In this document: piece after piece, positions 49,096-58,586 of the stretch
Position numbering within the stretch: position 1 is the stretch's first letter
Layout of the letters: each line of letters begins with the position of its first letter
From: Naasia sp.
Lineage (GTDB): Bacteria; Actinomycetota; Actinomycetes; Actinomycetales; Microbacteriaceae
Assembly: GCA_025463675.1 (NCBI GenBank)
Contig: JAODAX010000095.1
Location: 1 to 60,922 of the forward strand
DNA length: 60,922 nt
Reading direction: 5' to 3'
The notes under the pieces: model-generated
Databases searched by the model: none
What the model was told of the DNA's origin: nothing
The model's input: the letters and a program-made list of their open reading frames with translations, nothing else
Position numbers and translations under genes: made by a program

Positions 49096-51675
49096 ATGGG
49101 CGCCACCGACGTCGCGCTGCGACGCTCCGGCTTCGACGTGCTCTTCGAGGGGCATCCGGACGCGGCGTACCTCTACGACCTGGCCGACGGGTCCTACCGC
49201 CTCAACGCCCGGATGGCTGACCTCACCGGCTACCCCACGGACATCCTCGCCCGCGACTTCGTCGGCACCGCCGTACACCCCGACGATCGTGCGCGGGGCG
49301 TCGCGAATCGCGACGCCGCCGCCGCGGGGGAGAGCCGCCGCTACACGTCGCGCTGCATCACCGCCTTCGGCGACGAGATCCCGGTCGAGGTGACCCTGGT
49401 GCCGCTGCGGGACGAGCGCCACGAGGCAGTGGCCGTGCTGGGCATGGCGCGGGGCGCCTCCGACCTCGAGCGGGCGCTGCACTGGAACGAGCGGGCTGAG
49501 AGCATCTTTCGCATCGCTGGACGACTCGCGGCCTTCGGCGGCTGGGAGATCGACGCGGCGACGGGCTTCGCGAGCGTGACACAGGGCATCCGGGCTCCGC
49601 AGGGGGCGTCGGGCCGCCGTCGCCGCTACGTTGACTGGATTCCCGAGTCGTTCGCGCCGGGGGACGCCTCGGCGGTTCGCGCGGCGCTCGACTGCGCGCT
49701 GCGGACGGGCCAGCCGGTCGACGTCACGGCCCGGACCATGGGCGACTCCGTGGTCCGCATGGTAGGTGAAGCGGTGCTCGGTGCCGACGGCCGCGTAGCC
49801 CGGATCGAGGGGGCGTACACCGACGTCACGCTCGTGGTCGAGGGGGGGCGGGAGGCCCAGCGCATCGAGGCCCGGCTCACTGCGCGGCTCGACCAGATGG
49901 GCACCGGAATCCTCTTCCTCGATCGCGATTGGCGGTTCTTCTACGCCAATCAGACCGGGCAGCGCTACCTCCGCAAGCCCGCGTCGGTGCTCGTGGGCGG
50001 CGACCTTTGGGAGCTCTATCCCGAGCTCGCCGGAACCGCCTTCGGTAACACGTACCGGCACGCGATGACCGAGCGCACGGTGGCGAGCGCGCGCGACTTC
50101 TACCCGCCGCTCAACTCCTGGTTCGAGGTCGTCGCCTATCCGATCGACGACGGCCTCGCCATCCACGTGCGCGACGTCACCGAGGACCAGGCCAACCGGA
50201 TGCGCCTCGAGCAGACGACCGCGCGGCTCAGGACGCAGGCGGCCATGCTGGACGCCGCGTCCGACGTGATCATGGTGGGCGACCTCGATGGCCGCCCGCT
50301 GTACTGGAATCGCAGCGCCGAGGAGGCCTCGGGCTGGGCGATCGACGAGTTGCCTGACGGCCGGGTCGCCGAGTTCCTGTATGCCGACCAGGACGCTTTG
50401 CACCTCGCGGCTGCGGCGCTCCGCCGGGACGGCCACTGGTCGGGCGAGCTGCGCCGGCGCAAGCGGGACGGGAGCATCGTCCTGCACGACTGCAGATGGC
50501 AGGTACTGCGTGACGAGGACGGCAACCCGACCTCCTTCTTCGCGGTGGAAACCGACATCACGGAGTGGCGCAGCGGGGAGGAGCAGCGCTACCGCAATCA
50601 GCGCATGGAGAGCCTCGGAACCCTCGCGGGCGGCATCGCGCACGACCTCAACAATGTGCTCACGCCGATTCTGATGGGCGCGCAGCTGCTGGCGGACGAC
50701 GTGGATCCCGGCCGCCGAGCGCTCGTCGACTCGATCGAGGCGAGCGCGAAGCGGGGCTCCGAGTTGATCCGGCAGGTGCTGCAGTTCGCGCGGGGCGAGG
50801 GCGCCGAGCGGCGAGCGGTGGACGTGAGCGCCCTGATCGACGAGGTCGCGCAGTTCGCGCGCGGCACCCTCGCCAAGGACATCGCGGTGACGGTCGACGC
50901 GCCCGCCGAGCTTCCGCCCGTGAACGCCGACGCGACGCAGCTCTTCCAGGTGCTCGTCAATCTGATCACGAACGCCGGCGACGCCATGCCGGACGGCGGC
51001 CGACTGCAGATCGAGGCGACCGCGGACGACCGCCGGCTGACCATCGTTGTGGCGGACACCGGCATGGGGATGGCGGCCGATGTCGTCGAGCGCGCGTTCG
51101 AGCCCTTCTTCACGACCAAGGCCATCGGCCGGGGCACCGGCCTCGGGCTGTCGACCTCAATCGCCATCGTGCGTGCGCACGGCGGCGAACTCGAGGCGGA
51201 CAGTTGCCCGGGGGCGGGCACCAGGATGACGCTGCGCCTGCCGGTCGCTCCGGACGAGCCCGGCGGCCCGGCGGAACCCGGTATCGCGGTGACCGGTCGG
51301 GGCGAGCGCATCCTCCTCGTGGACGACGAGGAGGACGTCTGCGAGCTGGCCGGCCAGATGCTGGAGCGCGCCGGCTACCGCACCGTGCGGGTCCGTGACG
51401 GGGCGGCGGCGCTGCGTCTCGTCCAGGAGGAGGCGCCGGACCTGCTCATCGCCGACATGCTCCTTCCCGGCCTGGGCGGAGCCGAGCTGGTGCGCCGTGT
51501 CGACAGCCTCGCGCCGGGTTTGCCGGTGGTGGCGATGAGCAGCTTCGACGCCGACACCGCCACGGAGCTGCGCCGGGCCGAGCATCCGGCGCGCTTCCTG
51601 CAGAAGCCGTTCACCCGCGACCAGCTCCTCGGCGCCGTGCGCGACGCACTCGACGCTCGGGCGGAATCCCGATGA
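49096..51675 (+). CDS. Multi-PAS hybrid sensor histidine kinase with C-terminal receiver
   Basis: An 859-aa soluble hybrid kinase, with no membrane helix. Four PAS-type segments: about 10-120 (NARMADLTGYPTDIL), 135-245, 265-365 (FFYANQTGQRYLRKPAS) and 380-495 (LYWNRSAEEASGWAI). Then HisKA with H516 in GGIAHDLNNVLTPIL, HATPase_c with VLVNLITNAGDAMPDGG and GRGTGLGLS, and a receiver (about 740-855) with D787 in LLIADMLLPG. The H-D-L-N-N box is typical of PAS-linked hybrid kinases. ATGA overlap with the LuxR-type regulator shows coupling. Confidence 0.92.
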   Translation: MGATDVALRRSGFDVLFEGHPDAAYLYDLADGSYRLNARMADLTGYPTDILARDFVGTAVHPDDRARGVANRDAAAAGESRRYTSRCITAFGDEIPVEVTLVPLRDERHEAVAVLGMARGASDLERALHWNERAESIFRIAGRLAAFGGWEIDAATGFASVTQGIRAPQGASGRRRRYVDWIPESFAPGDASAVRAALDCALRTGQPVDVTARTMGDSVVRMVGEAVLGADGRVARIEGAYTDVTLVVEGGREAQRIEARLTARLDQMGTGILFLDRDWRFFYANQTGQRYLRKPASVLVGGDLWELYPELAGTAFGNTYRHAMTERTVASARDFYPPLNSWFEVVAYPIDDGLAIHVRDVTEDQANRMRLEQTTARLRTQAAMLDAASDVIMVGDLDGRPLYWNRSAEEASGWAIDELPDGRVAEFLYADQDALHLAAAALRRDGHWSGELRRRKRDGSIVLHDCRWQVLRDEDGNPTSFFAVETDITEWRSGEEQRYRNQRMESLGTLAGGIAHDLNNVLTPILMGAQLLADDVDPGRRALVDSIEASAKRGSELIRQVLQFARGEGAERRAVDVSALIDEVAQFARGTLAKDIAVTVDAPAELPPVNADATQLFQVLVNLITNAGDAMPDGGRLQIEATADDRRLTIVVADTGMGMAADVVERAFEPFFTTKAIGRGTGLGLSTSIAIVRAHGGELEADSCPGAGTRMTLRLPVAPDEPGGPAEPGIAVTGRGERILLVDDEEDVCELAGQMLERAGYRTVRVRDGAAALRLVQEEAPDLLIADMLLPGLGGAELVRRVDSLAPGLPVVAMSSFDADTATELRRAEHPARFLQKPFTRDQLLGAVRDALDARAESR

Positions 51676-52310
51676 GCGAGGGCCTGCGGGTGGTCGTCGC
51701 CGATGACGACAGCTTCACCGTCTCCCTCGTCGCGGGCGGCTTGCGCGGCCAGGGCTTCGAGGTGCACGGCGCCACGACCGTCGCGGAGGCGCTGAGCCTG
51801 GTCGACACCACCGACCCCCACGTGCTGGTGAGCGACCTCGACTTCGGGCACGGCGAGTCGGGGGCGGCCCTGCTGCGCGAGGTGCACCGCGACTACCCCT
51901 GGATCGGCCTGGTCGTCCTGTCCGCACACCGGGCCCCGCAGCTGGCGGTCGACGACCTGGGCGGGCTGCCGCCCGGTGCGGTGTACCTCGTCAAGTCGGC
52001 GCTGCGCCAGGTGGAGGACCTCGCCGACGCGGTGCGCGGCGCGATCGCCGGCACCGGGTGGAACGCCGGCGAGGCGGACCCCGACACCGACATCGTCGCG
52101 CTCACGTCCGCTCAAGCTGATGTGCTGCGGATGCTCGCCGGCGGCGCGTCGACGAAGGCGCTGGCGGCTCACCGCGGCACCACCGTCCGCGCCGCCGAGA
52201 CGATGCTCACCCGCCTGTACGCGGCGCTCGGCCTCGAGCAGAGCGACTCCTCCAACACCCGGGTCGAGGCGGTCCGGCTCTGGCAGCAGGGCCGTGTCAC
52301 CGTCCGCTGA
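51672..52310 (+). CDS. Response regulator with receiver and LuxR-like helix-turn-helix
   Basis: A 212-aa regulator: receiver (about 5-125) with VVADDDSFTV, D in VLVSDLDFGHGESG and the switch lysine in VYLVKSALR; C-terminal GerE-type helix-turn-helix (ALTSAQADVLRMLAGGASTK, then AAETMLTRLYAALGL). Probably the output of the hybrid kinase and/or of the membrane protein downstream, whose gene begins 17 bp before this one ends. Confidence 0.9.
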   Translation: MSEGLRVVVADDDSFTVSLVAGGLRGQGFEVHGATTVAEALSLVDTTDPHVLVSDLDFGHGESGAALLREVHRDYPWIGLVVLSAHRAPQLAVDDLGGLPPGAVYLVKSALRQVEDLADAVRGAIAGTGWNAGEADPDTDIVALTSAQADVLRMLAGGASTKALAAHRGTTVRAAETMLTRLYAALGLEQSDSSNTRVEAVRLWQQGRVTVR

Positions 52311-53730
52311 CCGCCGGCGCCTCCTCACCATCCGGGAGGCGCTCGGCGCTGCGGAGGCGTTCGACTCCGCGCACTGGCTGCTCGGTGCGCTGCCGGTCGC
52401 GCTTCTCGTCGTCGTGCACGAGCTGGCCATACCCGGCGCCACCGCGGGGCAGATCCTGGTCTCGGTGATCGCGCAGCAGCTGGCCACCGCGGTGGTCTCC
52501 CTGCCGCTCGGCGCCGCACTGCACCGCAGCGGGGCGACGCTTCCGCTGCTGCCCGCATTCGCCGTGTACAGCGCCATCGGGGCGGCGCGCGCGGGTGCCG
52601 GCGCACTCGTCGCGATGGCGTTCGGGCACTCCCCGGACGTGGGCAGCAGGCTCCTGTTCTGGCTCGGGGTCGCCTGGGTGTGGATGCCGCTGGCCGGCGC
52701 TTTCCTGACCCAGCTGGCCGTTCGGCGTGCCCTGCTCGGCGCCCTCACCGAGACGGAGACGGCGCAAGAGGACGCGCGGGTGCGCGCGCAGCGCACCGGC
52801 GAGGAGATCCGGTCGCAGCTGCTGTACTCGGTCAGCGGGGCGGTGTTCTCCGCCGTGCGGGAGATCCGCGAGGCGCTCGGCCGGGTGACCGGCGGTGCCA
52901 GCGGCCTGCCGGACGCGGACGCCATGGCCCGGATCGGCGACCGGCTCTCGGCGCTCACGGCACTCGTCGGCTCCACCGTCGACCGGGCCGCCGAACCGCC
53001 GACGGCCCCTGCTCCGAGACGCGCGGAGGTGCCCGCGCCGCTCGCCGTCGCGCTCGACTTCGAGTGGCGTCGCCCCGTCCAGTGGGCGGGCGCCAGCGGA
53101 TTGGCGCTGCTCGCGGTCGCCCTCCCGATCGCCCTGCACGCCGGGCGCCCCCAGCTGGCGGTCAACCTCGCCGTCGCGCTCACCGGGGCGAGCATCGCGC
53201 TCGCCCTCGGCCCCGGCATCGCGGGCCCGGCGAGCAGGGGCATCGGCCCGCTCCGCTTCGTCCCGTTGCGCTACCTCGCGTCCGCCGCGGTGGGCAGCCT
53301 GCTGCTGCTCGCCCTCGACTGGGACCACCTGGAGGCGTTCGAGCTGCTTCTGATCGCCGTGCTGCCGCTCGGCCTTTTCTACTCGGCCGCGCTTCTCTCC
53401 GGAGCGATGGGCTGCGCCGGCGCGAACCGCGCCCTGTTCGGCACCATCGGGCTCGCGGAGGCGCGCCGGGCCGACTCCGACGCCTCGGCGCGGGAGCAGG
53501 AGGAGCGCGCCCGAGAGGGCCTGCGGGCGGTGCTGCACGGGCCGATCCAGGGTCGGCTCGCGGCGTGTGCGATGGCGGTGAACTTCCATGCCGCAGGAGC
53601 CGAACCGCGCGACGGCGAGGCGGTCGCCCGTGCCGTCCTCGACCATCTGGCGCTCGTCGAACAGGACCTCGCGACCCTCGGCAGCGAACTCCTGCCGGCG
53701 GCCGGTGTGCTGCCCGCGGGAGCGCGCTGA
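52294..53730 (+). CDS. Polytopic membrane protein with terminal DHp-like histidine-kinase segment
   Basis: A 478-aa protein. Two sets of about four hydrophobic helices (residues 20-150 and 265-370) flank a soluble linker that looks partly coiled-coil (TETETAQEDARVRAQRTGEE). The C-terminal 75 residues resemble a HisKA_3-type dimerisation helix, REGLRAVLHGPIQGRLAACA, with a histidine where the phospho-acceptor would be. The chain ends there, without an ATPase domain. GTG start after AGG, within the response-regulator gene. It may be a truncated kinase, or a sensor phosphorylated by another kinase or acting as phosphatase. Confidence 0.72.
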   Translation: MSPSADRRRLLTIREALGAAEAFDSAHWLLGALPVALLVVVHELAIPGATAGQILVSVIAQQLATAVVSLPLGAALHRSGATLPLLPAFAVYSAIGAARAGAGALVAMAFGHSPDVGSRLLFWLGVAWVWMPLAGAFLTQLAVRRALLGALTETETAQEDARVRAQRTGEEIRSQLLYSVSGAVFSAVREIREALGRVTGGASGLPDADAMARIGDRLSALTALVGSTVDRAAEPPTAPAPRRAEVPAPLAVALDFEWRRPVQWAGASGLALLAVALPIALHAGRPQLAVNLAVALTGASIALALGPGIAGPASRGIGPLRFVPLRYLASAAVGSLLLLALDWDHLEAFELLLIAVLPLGLFYSAALLSGAMGCAGANRALFGTIGLAEARRADSDASAREQEERAREGLRAVLHGPIQGRLAACAMAVNFHAAGAEPRDGEAVARAVLDHLALVEQDLATLGSELLPAAGVLPAGAR

Positions 53731-53764
53731 GTCCTTGTCCCCAGAAAGCGGCTGGTCCGGCCCC

Positions 53765-53794
53765 TTGTCCCGAACCGGGCGCGCCGCCTAGATT
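53765..53794 (+). promoter_or_regulatory. Probable promoter of the CAP-domain gene
   Basis: TTGTCC (53765-53770) and TAGATT (53789-53794) at 18-bp spacing, each matching four of six consensus bases, about 80 bp before the gene. A second CTTGTCCC copy lies 30 bp upstream. Confidence 0.45.
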
Positions 53795-53875
53795 CGGGGG
53801 ACGCGCCGTGGGGAAGTCGGCGCATTCCGCACGCCGCCGAGACCGGTGGGTGGCAGCCGTCGGGGGACAGCGCGC

Positions 53876-54505
53876 ATGGGCAGAGCATTCGGATCGACGG
53901 TCGCCACGGCGGCGGTCGCCGTGCTGCTCGCGCTCGTCCCGCCCGTTCTGCCCTCCCGCGTCGTTCCCGGCGAGAGCGGCGCCGCCGCCGCTCTCGCGCT
54001 CGAGGCCGGCTGCGCTCCTGCAGCGGAGTCGGCGGATCTCGACGCGCCGGGCGCCGAGTACTTCGACGGCGCCGCCCGCGGCACCACCGCGGACGACCTC
54101 ATGCAGTTCGCGGTGGCCTACAACAGCATCCGGGCGGCCAACTGCCTGCCTCCGCTGCCGGCCACGAACTTCGTGCACGACCTGTGCCTGGAGGAGCGGC
54201 TGGCCTGGATGGCCGGCGACCCCAGCGACGACCCGGCCAGCGCCTGGGGCCACGACGGCGTCGCGCGCAGCGACGGGGTGCCCGTCGCCGGCTGCGACGG
54301 CAACCTGGCCGGCGGCACGGACAACACCGCGGGCGTTCTCGCCGAGAAGTGGTGGGATTCGCCCACGCACCGCGCCTCTCTGTACCGCCCGGAGGCCAGC
54401 GAGGGCCTCGACCGCGTCTGCATCGCCTTCGCGGCGGTGCACGGCGGGCCCCCCGACGAGCCCCGGAGCTTCGTCCGCGCCTCCGCCCGCTGGACGGAAT
54501 GCTGA
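53876..54505 (+). CDS. Secreted CAP/SCP-like domain protein
   Basis: A 209-aa protein with an N-terminal signal peptide (FGSTVATAAVAVLLALVPPV). The mature part looks like a CAP (PR-1/YkwD) domain: NSIRAANCLPPLPATNFVHD, LCLEERLAWMAGD, HDGVARSDG, and WWDSPTHRASLYRPE, the motif for the CAP pocket. Several cysteines (LEAGCAP, AANC, DLCLEE, GCDG, RVCIAF, TEC) could form disulfides. Extracellular role unknown. Confidence 0.82.
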   Translation: MGRAFGSTVATAAVAVLLALVPPVLPSRVVPGESGAAAALALEAGCAPAAESADLDAPGAEYFDGAARGTTADDLMQFAVAYNSIRAANCLPPLPATNFVHDLCLEERLAWMAGDPSDDPASAWGHDGVARSDGVPVAGCDGNLAGGTDNTAGVLAEKWWDSPTHRASLYRPEASEGLDRVCIAFAAVHGGPPDEPRSFVRASARWTEC

Positions 54506-54565
54506 GCGGCGCCCTGCGTCACTAGGGTGGGACGGCATCACCCGCAGGCGAGGAAGGGACATCCC

Positions 54566-55558
54566 ATGGCGCAGAGCATCGGCTGGGGAATCCTCGCCAC
54601 CGGCGGCATCGCCGCGGCTTTCACCAGCGACCTGGCGGTCGCCGGCCTCACCGCCGTCGCGGTGGGCAGCCGCACGCAGGAGTCGGCCGACGCCTTCGGT
54701 GAGCGGTTCCGCATCCCCAACCGGCACGGCAGCTACGAGGCACTCGTGGCCGACCCGGCCGTCGACATCGTCTACATCGCCACCCCGCACCCCGGCCATG
54801 TGCAGGCGGCGCTGCTCGCCCTGAACGCGGGCAAGCACGTCCTCGTCGAGAAGCCGTTCGCCGTGAACGCCGCGGAGGCGCGACAGATGACCGCGCTCGC
54901 CGCCGAGCGGAACCTGCTGATCCTCGAGGCGATGTGGACCCGGTTCCTGCCGCACATGCGCCGCATCCACGAAATCCTCGACGCGGGCACGCTCGGCGAC
55001 GTGCGGACCGTGATCGCCGACCACAATCAGGACCTCCCGAAAGACCCGACGCACCGGCTCAACGACCCGGCGCTTGCCGGCGGAGCCCTGCTGGATTTGG
55101 GCGTCTACCCGGTCTCCTTCGCCATCGACGTGCTCGGCGGACCCACCTCGGTGTCGGCGACGGCGGCGTTCACGCCGACCGGCGTCGACCGGCAGACGGC
55201 GATCCTGCTCGAGCACCAGGGCGGCCGGCAGTCGGTGCTGCACACCGCGCTCGACACGCGGGGCCCCAACCGGGCGGCCGTGCTCGGCACGCTCGGCCGG
55301 ATCGAGATCGACCCCGTCTGGTACACGCCGACCGGCTTCACCGTGTATGACAACGTGAACGAGGTCGTCGAGCGCTACGAGTCGAGCGTCGAGGGCCGGG
55401 GCATGCAGCATCAGGCGCTCGAAGCCGAGCGGCTGATCCGGGCAGGGGAGACGGCGAGCGCGCACCTGTCGCCCGCCGAGAGCGTCCTCGTCATGGACGT
55501 GCTCGACTCCGTGCGCGAGCGCATCGGTCTCCGCTACCCCGGCGAGAGCCCTGCCTAG
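54566..55558 (+). CDS. Gfo/Idh/MocA family oxidoreductase
   Basis: A 330-aa NAD(P)-dependent sugar dehydrogenase-like protein: ILATGGIAAAFTSDL in the nucleotide fold, EKPFAVNAAEARQM, EAMWTRFLPH (as in trans-1,2-dihydrobenzene-1,2-diol/xylose dehydrogenase-type members) and the catalytic-type GGALLDLGVYPV. The start ATG has AGGAAGGGA upstream. Apparently a single-gene unit; substrate unknown. Confidence 0.9.
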   Translation: MAQSIGWGILATGGIAAAFTSDLAVAGLTAVAVGSRTQESADAFGERFRIPNRHGSYEALVADPAVDIVYIATPHPGHVQAALLALNAGKHVLVEKPFAVNAAEARQMTALAAERNLLILEAMWTRFLPHMRRIHEILDAGTLGDVRTVIADHNQDLPKDPTHRLNDPALAGGALLDLGVYPVSFAIDVLGGPTSVSATAAFTPTGVDRQTAILLEHQGGRQSVLHTALDTRGPNRAAVLGTLGRIEIDPVWYTPTGFTVYDNVNEVVERYESSVEGRGMQHQALEAERLIRAGETASAHLSPAESVLVMDVLDSVRERIGLRYPGESPA

Positions 55559-55567
55559 ACTGTTCCG

Positions 55568-56995
55568 GTGTCGCCCCGCCTGAACCCCCGGGCGACCGCG
55601 GGCCTCGTCGCGGCGGCGATCCTCTACGTCGCGGCGCTCGGCGGTGCGGCGGCCGCCGGTGCCGCCACCGCGCCGCGCCCGGCGGCCAGCGTGTCCGACA
55701 CCGACCCACCGCGGCCGACGGAGCAGGCGCCCACCCCGAGCCCGAGCCCGAGCCTCGAGGCGCGGCCGGCGCCGAGCGCTCCGCTGCCCGCAGCGCCCGT
55801 CCGCACCTGCTCGATCGCGGGCCCCGCTGCGGACGGCCGGCTCGCCGAGTTCCAGGCACGCTTCGTGAACGCGAACACCGGCGAGGTGCTCTTCGACCGC
55901 GCCGGCACGACGCCCAACCGCGCGGCGAGCGTGATGAAGGTGCTCACGAGCGCCGCCGCGCTGGCGGTGCTCGGCCCGGATCGACGGCTGACGACGACCG
56001 TGCTGCGCGGCACGGAGCCGGGCACCGTGGTCCTCGTCGGCGGCGGCGACCCCACCCTCTCGCGCACCCCGTCCGGTTCGGCCAGCACGTACGCGGGCGC
56101 CCCGCACCTCGACGATCTCGCCGCCCAGGTGCGCGCAGCCTGGAACGCCGACCCGGCGACGGTCGGCACCCCGATCAGCACCGTTCTGCTCGACGCCACC
56201 TACTTCGGCGGCGACACCTGGGAGCCCAGCTGGCTGCGCAAGGAGCTGACGATGGGCTACCAGGCCCGCGTCACCGCCCTCATGGTGGACGGCGACCGCG
56301 ACGACCCGTATAAGAGCACCTCACCGCGCAGCGACGATCCCGTCGGTCGCGCGGGCGCGGCGTTCGCGGCGGCGCTCGGCGCGGGAACCACCTCGCCCGG
56401 CACGGCAGCCGCGGGCGCGACGGTCCTCGGCCAGGTGCACTCCCAGCCGGTGTCGACGCTCGTGCAGCAGACGCTGATCGTCTCTGACAACACGATCGCC
56501 GAGGCGCTCGCCCGCGTGACGGCGATCGAGGCGGGCGCCGGCAACACCTTCGGCGCCCTGCAGGCCGGCGTCACGTCCGGCCTTGCCGCCTACGGGATCG
56601 ACACCTCGGAGATCCGGGTCGCCGACGGCTCGGGACTGAGCGGGAACAACGCCATCCCGCCCTCCTACCTCACCGAGCTGTTCCGCAGTGTGAATGCCCA
56701 GGAGGGGGCGCTCTGGGCGGTGCACGACGGCTTGCCCGTCTCCGGGCAGACCGGGTCGCTGCGCTACGCGGACCGCTTCGCCGGCGCGAGCTCACGCGCC
56801 GACGGTGCCGTGCTCGCCAAGACCGGGTGGATCGACGACGGCTACACGCTGTCCGGCATCATCCGCGCCGCCGACGGCACCCCGCTCACGTTCGCGATCT
56901 ACGCGCTCGGCCACGTCTCCGACAACGCCAAGCAGGCGATCGACGCGCTGGCCGCCGCCGCATACGACTGCGGCAACAACCTCTCCAACCACTGA
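55568..56995 (+). CDS. dacB: D-alanyl-D-alanine carboxypeptidase/endopeptidase, PBP4 (DacB) type
   Basis: A 475-aa class C low-molecular-weight penicillin-binding protein (peptidase S13). An N-terminal membrane segment (ATAGLVAAAILYVAALGGAA) is followed by a Pro/Ser-rich linker to about residue 78. The catalytic SxxK is S121-V-M-K124, SxN is in IVSDNTIAEAL and KTG in AKTGWIDDGY. It trims or cuts peptidoglycan outside the membrane. GTG start. It converges on the PhzF gene. Confidence 0.92.
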   Translation: MSPRLNPRATAGLVAAAILYVAALGGAAAAGAATAPRPAASVSDTDPPRPTEQAPTPSPSPSLEARPAPSAPLPAAPVRTCSIAGPAADGRLAEFQARFVNANTGEVLFDRAGTTPNRAASVMKVLTSAAALAVLGPDRRLTTTVLRGTEPGTVVLVGGGDPTLSRTPSGSASTYAGAPHLDDLAAQVRAAWNADPATVGTPISTVLLDATYFGGDTWEPSWLRKELTMGYQARVTALMVDGDRDDPYKSTSPRSDDPVGRAGAAFAAALGAGTTSPGTAAAGATVLGQVHSQPVSTLVQQTLIVSDNTIAEALARVTAIEAGAGNTFGALQAGVTSGLAAYGIDTSEIRVADGSGLSGNNAIPPSYLTELFRSVNAQEGALWAVHDGLPVSGQTGSLRYADRFAGASSRADGAVLAKTGWIDDGYTLSGIIRAADGTPLTFAIYALGHVSDNAKQAIDALAAAAYDCGNNLSNH

Positions 56996-57054
56996 CCGCG
57001 GCCCTCCGCCGTACCCGCCCCGGGCACCGTCATCCCGCGCAGAGAACCGGTTGG

Positions 57055-57891
57055 CTACAGCAGCACCGTTCCGGAGATGACGGTGCTCGTGGCGCCGCCG
57101 ATCCAGATCGCGCCGCCCGCCGGCGTGACCCGAACCCGGCCCGCGCGGCCGAGCACCGTGCCCTGCGCAGCGACGTAGGGACCGCTGGCGATGCCGGCGC
57201 CCAGGAACCAGGTCGCCAGACCCGCGTTCAGGCTGCCGGTCACCGGGTCCTCCGGCACGCCAATGCCGGGCACGAACGCCCGCACCTCGAAGTCGGAGTC
57301 GCCCTCGGCGGGGGATGGCGCGACCACGCCGAGTTTGAGGGAGCCCATCGCGGCGAAGTCGGGGCGGAGGGCCAGCACGGTCGCGGCGCTGTCGAGCAGC
57401 AGCGCGAGCCATCCGGGGCCGTTGTCCACCCACTGCCCGGCCCGCACAGCGCCGGGGTCGACTCCGAGGGCGCGGACGGCCGCGGCCAGCTCGTCGCCGG
57501 TCGGTTCGCCGCTGCGGATCAGGGGCGGGGCCGCGAAGGCGAGGGAGCCGCCGTCACGCCGCAGCTCGACGAGCCCGATGCCGCACTCCTGCACGATGCG
57601 GTCCGCTGTGCGCGGCCGGCCCCCGGCGCCCAGCCACGCGGCGCAGCTGCCGAGGGTGGGGTGACCCGCGAACGGCAGCTCGCCGCCTGGTGTGAAGATC
57701 CGCAGCCGGTAATCCGCCTCCGCGGTGGTCGGCGGGAGGAGGAAGGTGGTTTCGGACAGGTTCGTCCAGCGGGCGAACGCCTGCATCGCGGCGTCGTCGA
57801 GGTCGTCGGCGTCGATCACCACCGCTACGGGGTTGCCACGGCACGGCTCGGACGAGAACACGTCGATTTGGGCGAAGCGGCGGGGCAGCAT
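57055..57891 (-). CDS. PhzF-family isomerase/epimerase-like protein
   Basis: A 278-aa PhzF-fold protein with the family start FAQIDVFSSEPCRGNPVAVV, the catalytic-type glutamate in LSETTFLLPP, FTPGGELPFAGHPTLGS, and DPVTGSLNAGLATWF near the end. Most genomic relatives lie outside phenazine clusters and have unknown substrates. Divergent from the nicotinamidase gene. Confidence 0.9.
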   Translation of the reverse strand: MLPRRFAQIDVFSSEPCRGNPVAVVIDADDLDDAAMQAFARWTNLSETTFLLPPTTAEADYRLRIFTPGGELPFAGHPTLGSCAAWLGAGGRPRTADRIVQECGIGLVELRRDGGSLAFAAPPLIRSGEPTGDELAAAVRALGVDPGAVRAGQWVDNGPGWLALLLDSAATVLALRPDFAAMGSLKLGVVAPSPAEGDSDFEVRAFVPGIGVPEDPVTGSLNAGLATWFLGAGIASGPYVAAQGTVLGRAGRVRVTPAGGAIWIGGATSTVISGTVLL

Positions 57892-57952
57892 ACGACGATC
57901 CTCGCAGGAGCGCCGCTGTCGGGCCCCGTACTCCGGCCCCTAGGATTCCCGC

Positions 57953-58549
57953 ATGATCTCGGCGCTGTTCATCATCGACGTCCAGAACGACTTCACCGAG
58001 GGCGGGGCGCTCGGCGTCGCCGGGGGAACGGCCGTCGCCGAGGGCATCACCCGCTACCTCGTCGCGAACCGCGGCCGGTACGACGTCGTCGTCGCCTCGC
58101 GCGACTGGCACGACGGCACGAACGACAACGGCGGTCACTTCGCCGTCGACGCCGACCCGGACTACGTCGAGACGTGGCCCGTGCACTGCGTCGGCGGAAC
58201 CCCGGGGGCCGACTACCACCCCGCGCTCGCCGCCGACGCCATCGACGTGCACGTCAAGAAGGGGCAGGGTGAGCCTGCCTACTCCATCTACGACGGCGTC
58301 GCCGGGGACGGCCGCGGCGTCTCCGTGCTGCTTGACGAGCGCGGAGTCACCCACGTCGACGTCGTCGGCATCGCGACCGACTACTGCGTGCGCGCCTCCG
58401 CGCTCGACGCGGCCCGCGACGGCCGGCGGGTGCGGGTGCTGACCGACCTCGTCGCGGGCGTGGCCGTCGAATCCAGCGAGCGCAGCCTCCGCGAGCTGGC
58501 GGGCGAAGGGGTGCGCATCGGCCGGTCATCGGACACTCCCCGGTCCTGA
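57953..58549 (+). CDS. pncA: Nicotinamidase (isochorismatase family)
   Basis: A 198-aa cysteine hydrolase. The catalytic triad is visible: D9 in IIDVQNDF, the lysine in VHVKKGQGEPAYS and the cysteine in GIATDYCVRAS; SRDWHDGTND supplies metal-type ligands. It converts nicotinamide to nicotinate for NAD salvage. The GGG-spaced loop HCVGGTPGADYHP matches PncA proteins well. Confidence 0.9.
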   Translation: MISALFIIDVQNDFTEGGALGVAGGTAVAEGITRYLVANRGRYDVVVASRDWHDGTNDNGGHFAVDADPDYVETWPVHCVGGTPGADYHPALAADAIDVHVKKGQGEPAYSIYDGVAGDGRGVSVLLDERGVTHVDVVGIATDYCVRASALDAARDGRRVRVLTDLVAGVAVESSERSLRELAGEGVRIGRSSDTPRS

Positions 58550-58586
58550 CTACGATGGAGGCGCCCGCCTAGAGGAAGGTCTCCGC

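Noticed and set aside
53180-56107. 975-codon open frame on the minus strand
   Set aside because: Opposite the CAP, Gfo/Idh/MocA and DacB genes, which carry clear motifs; this frame is Arg/Gly-rich and featureless.
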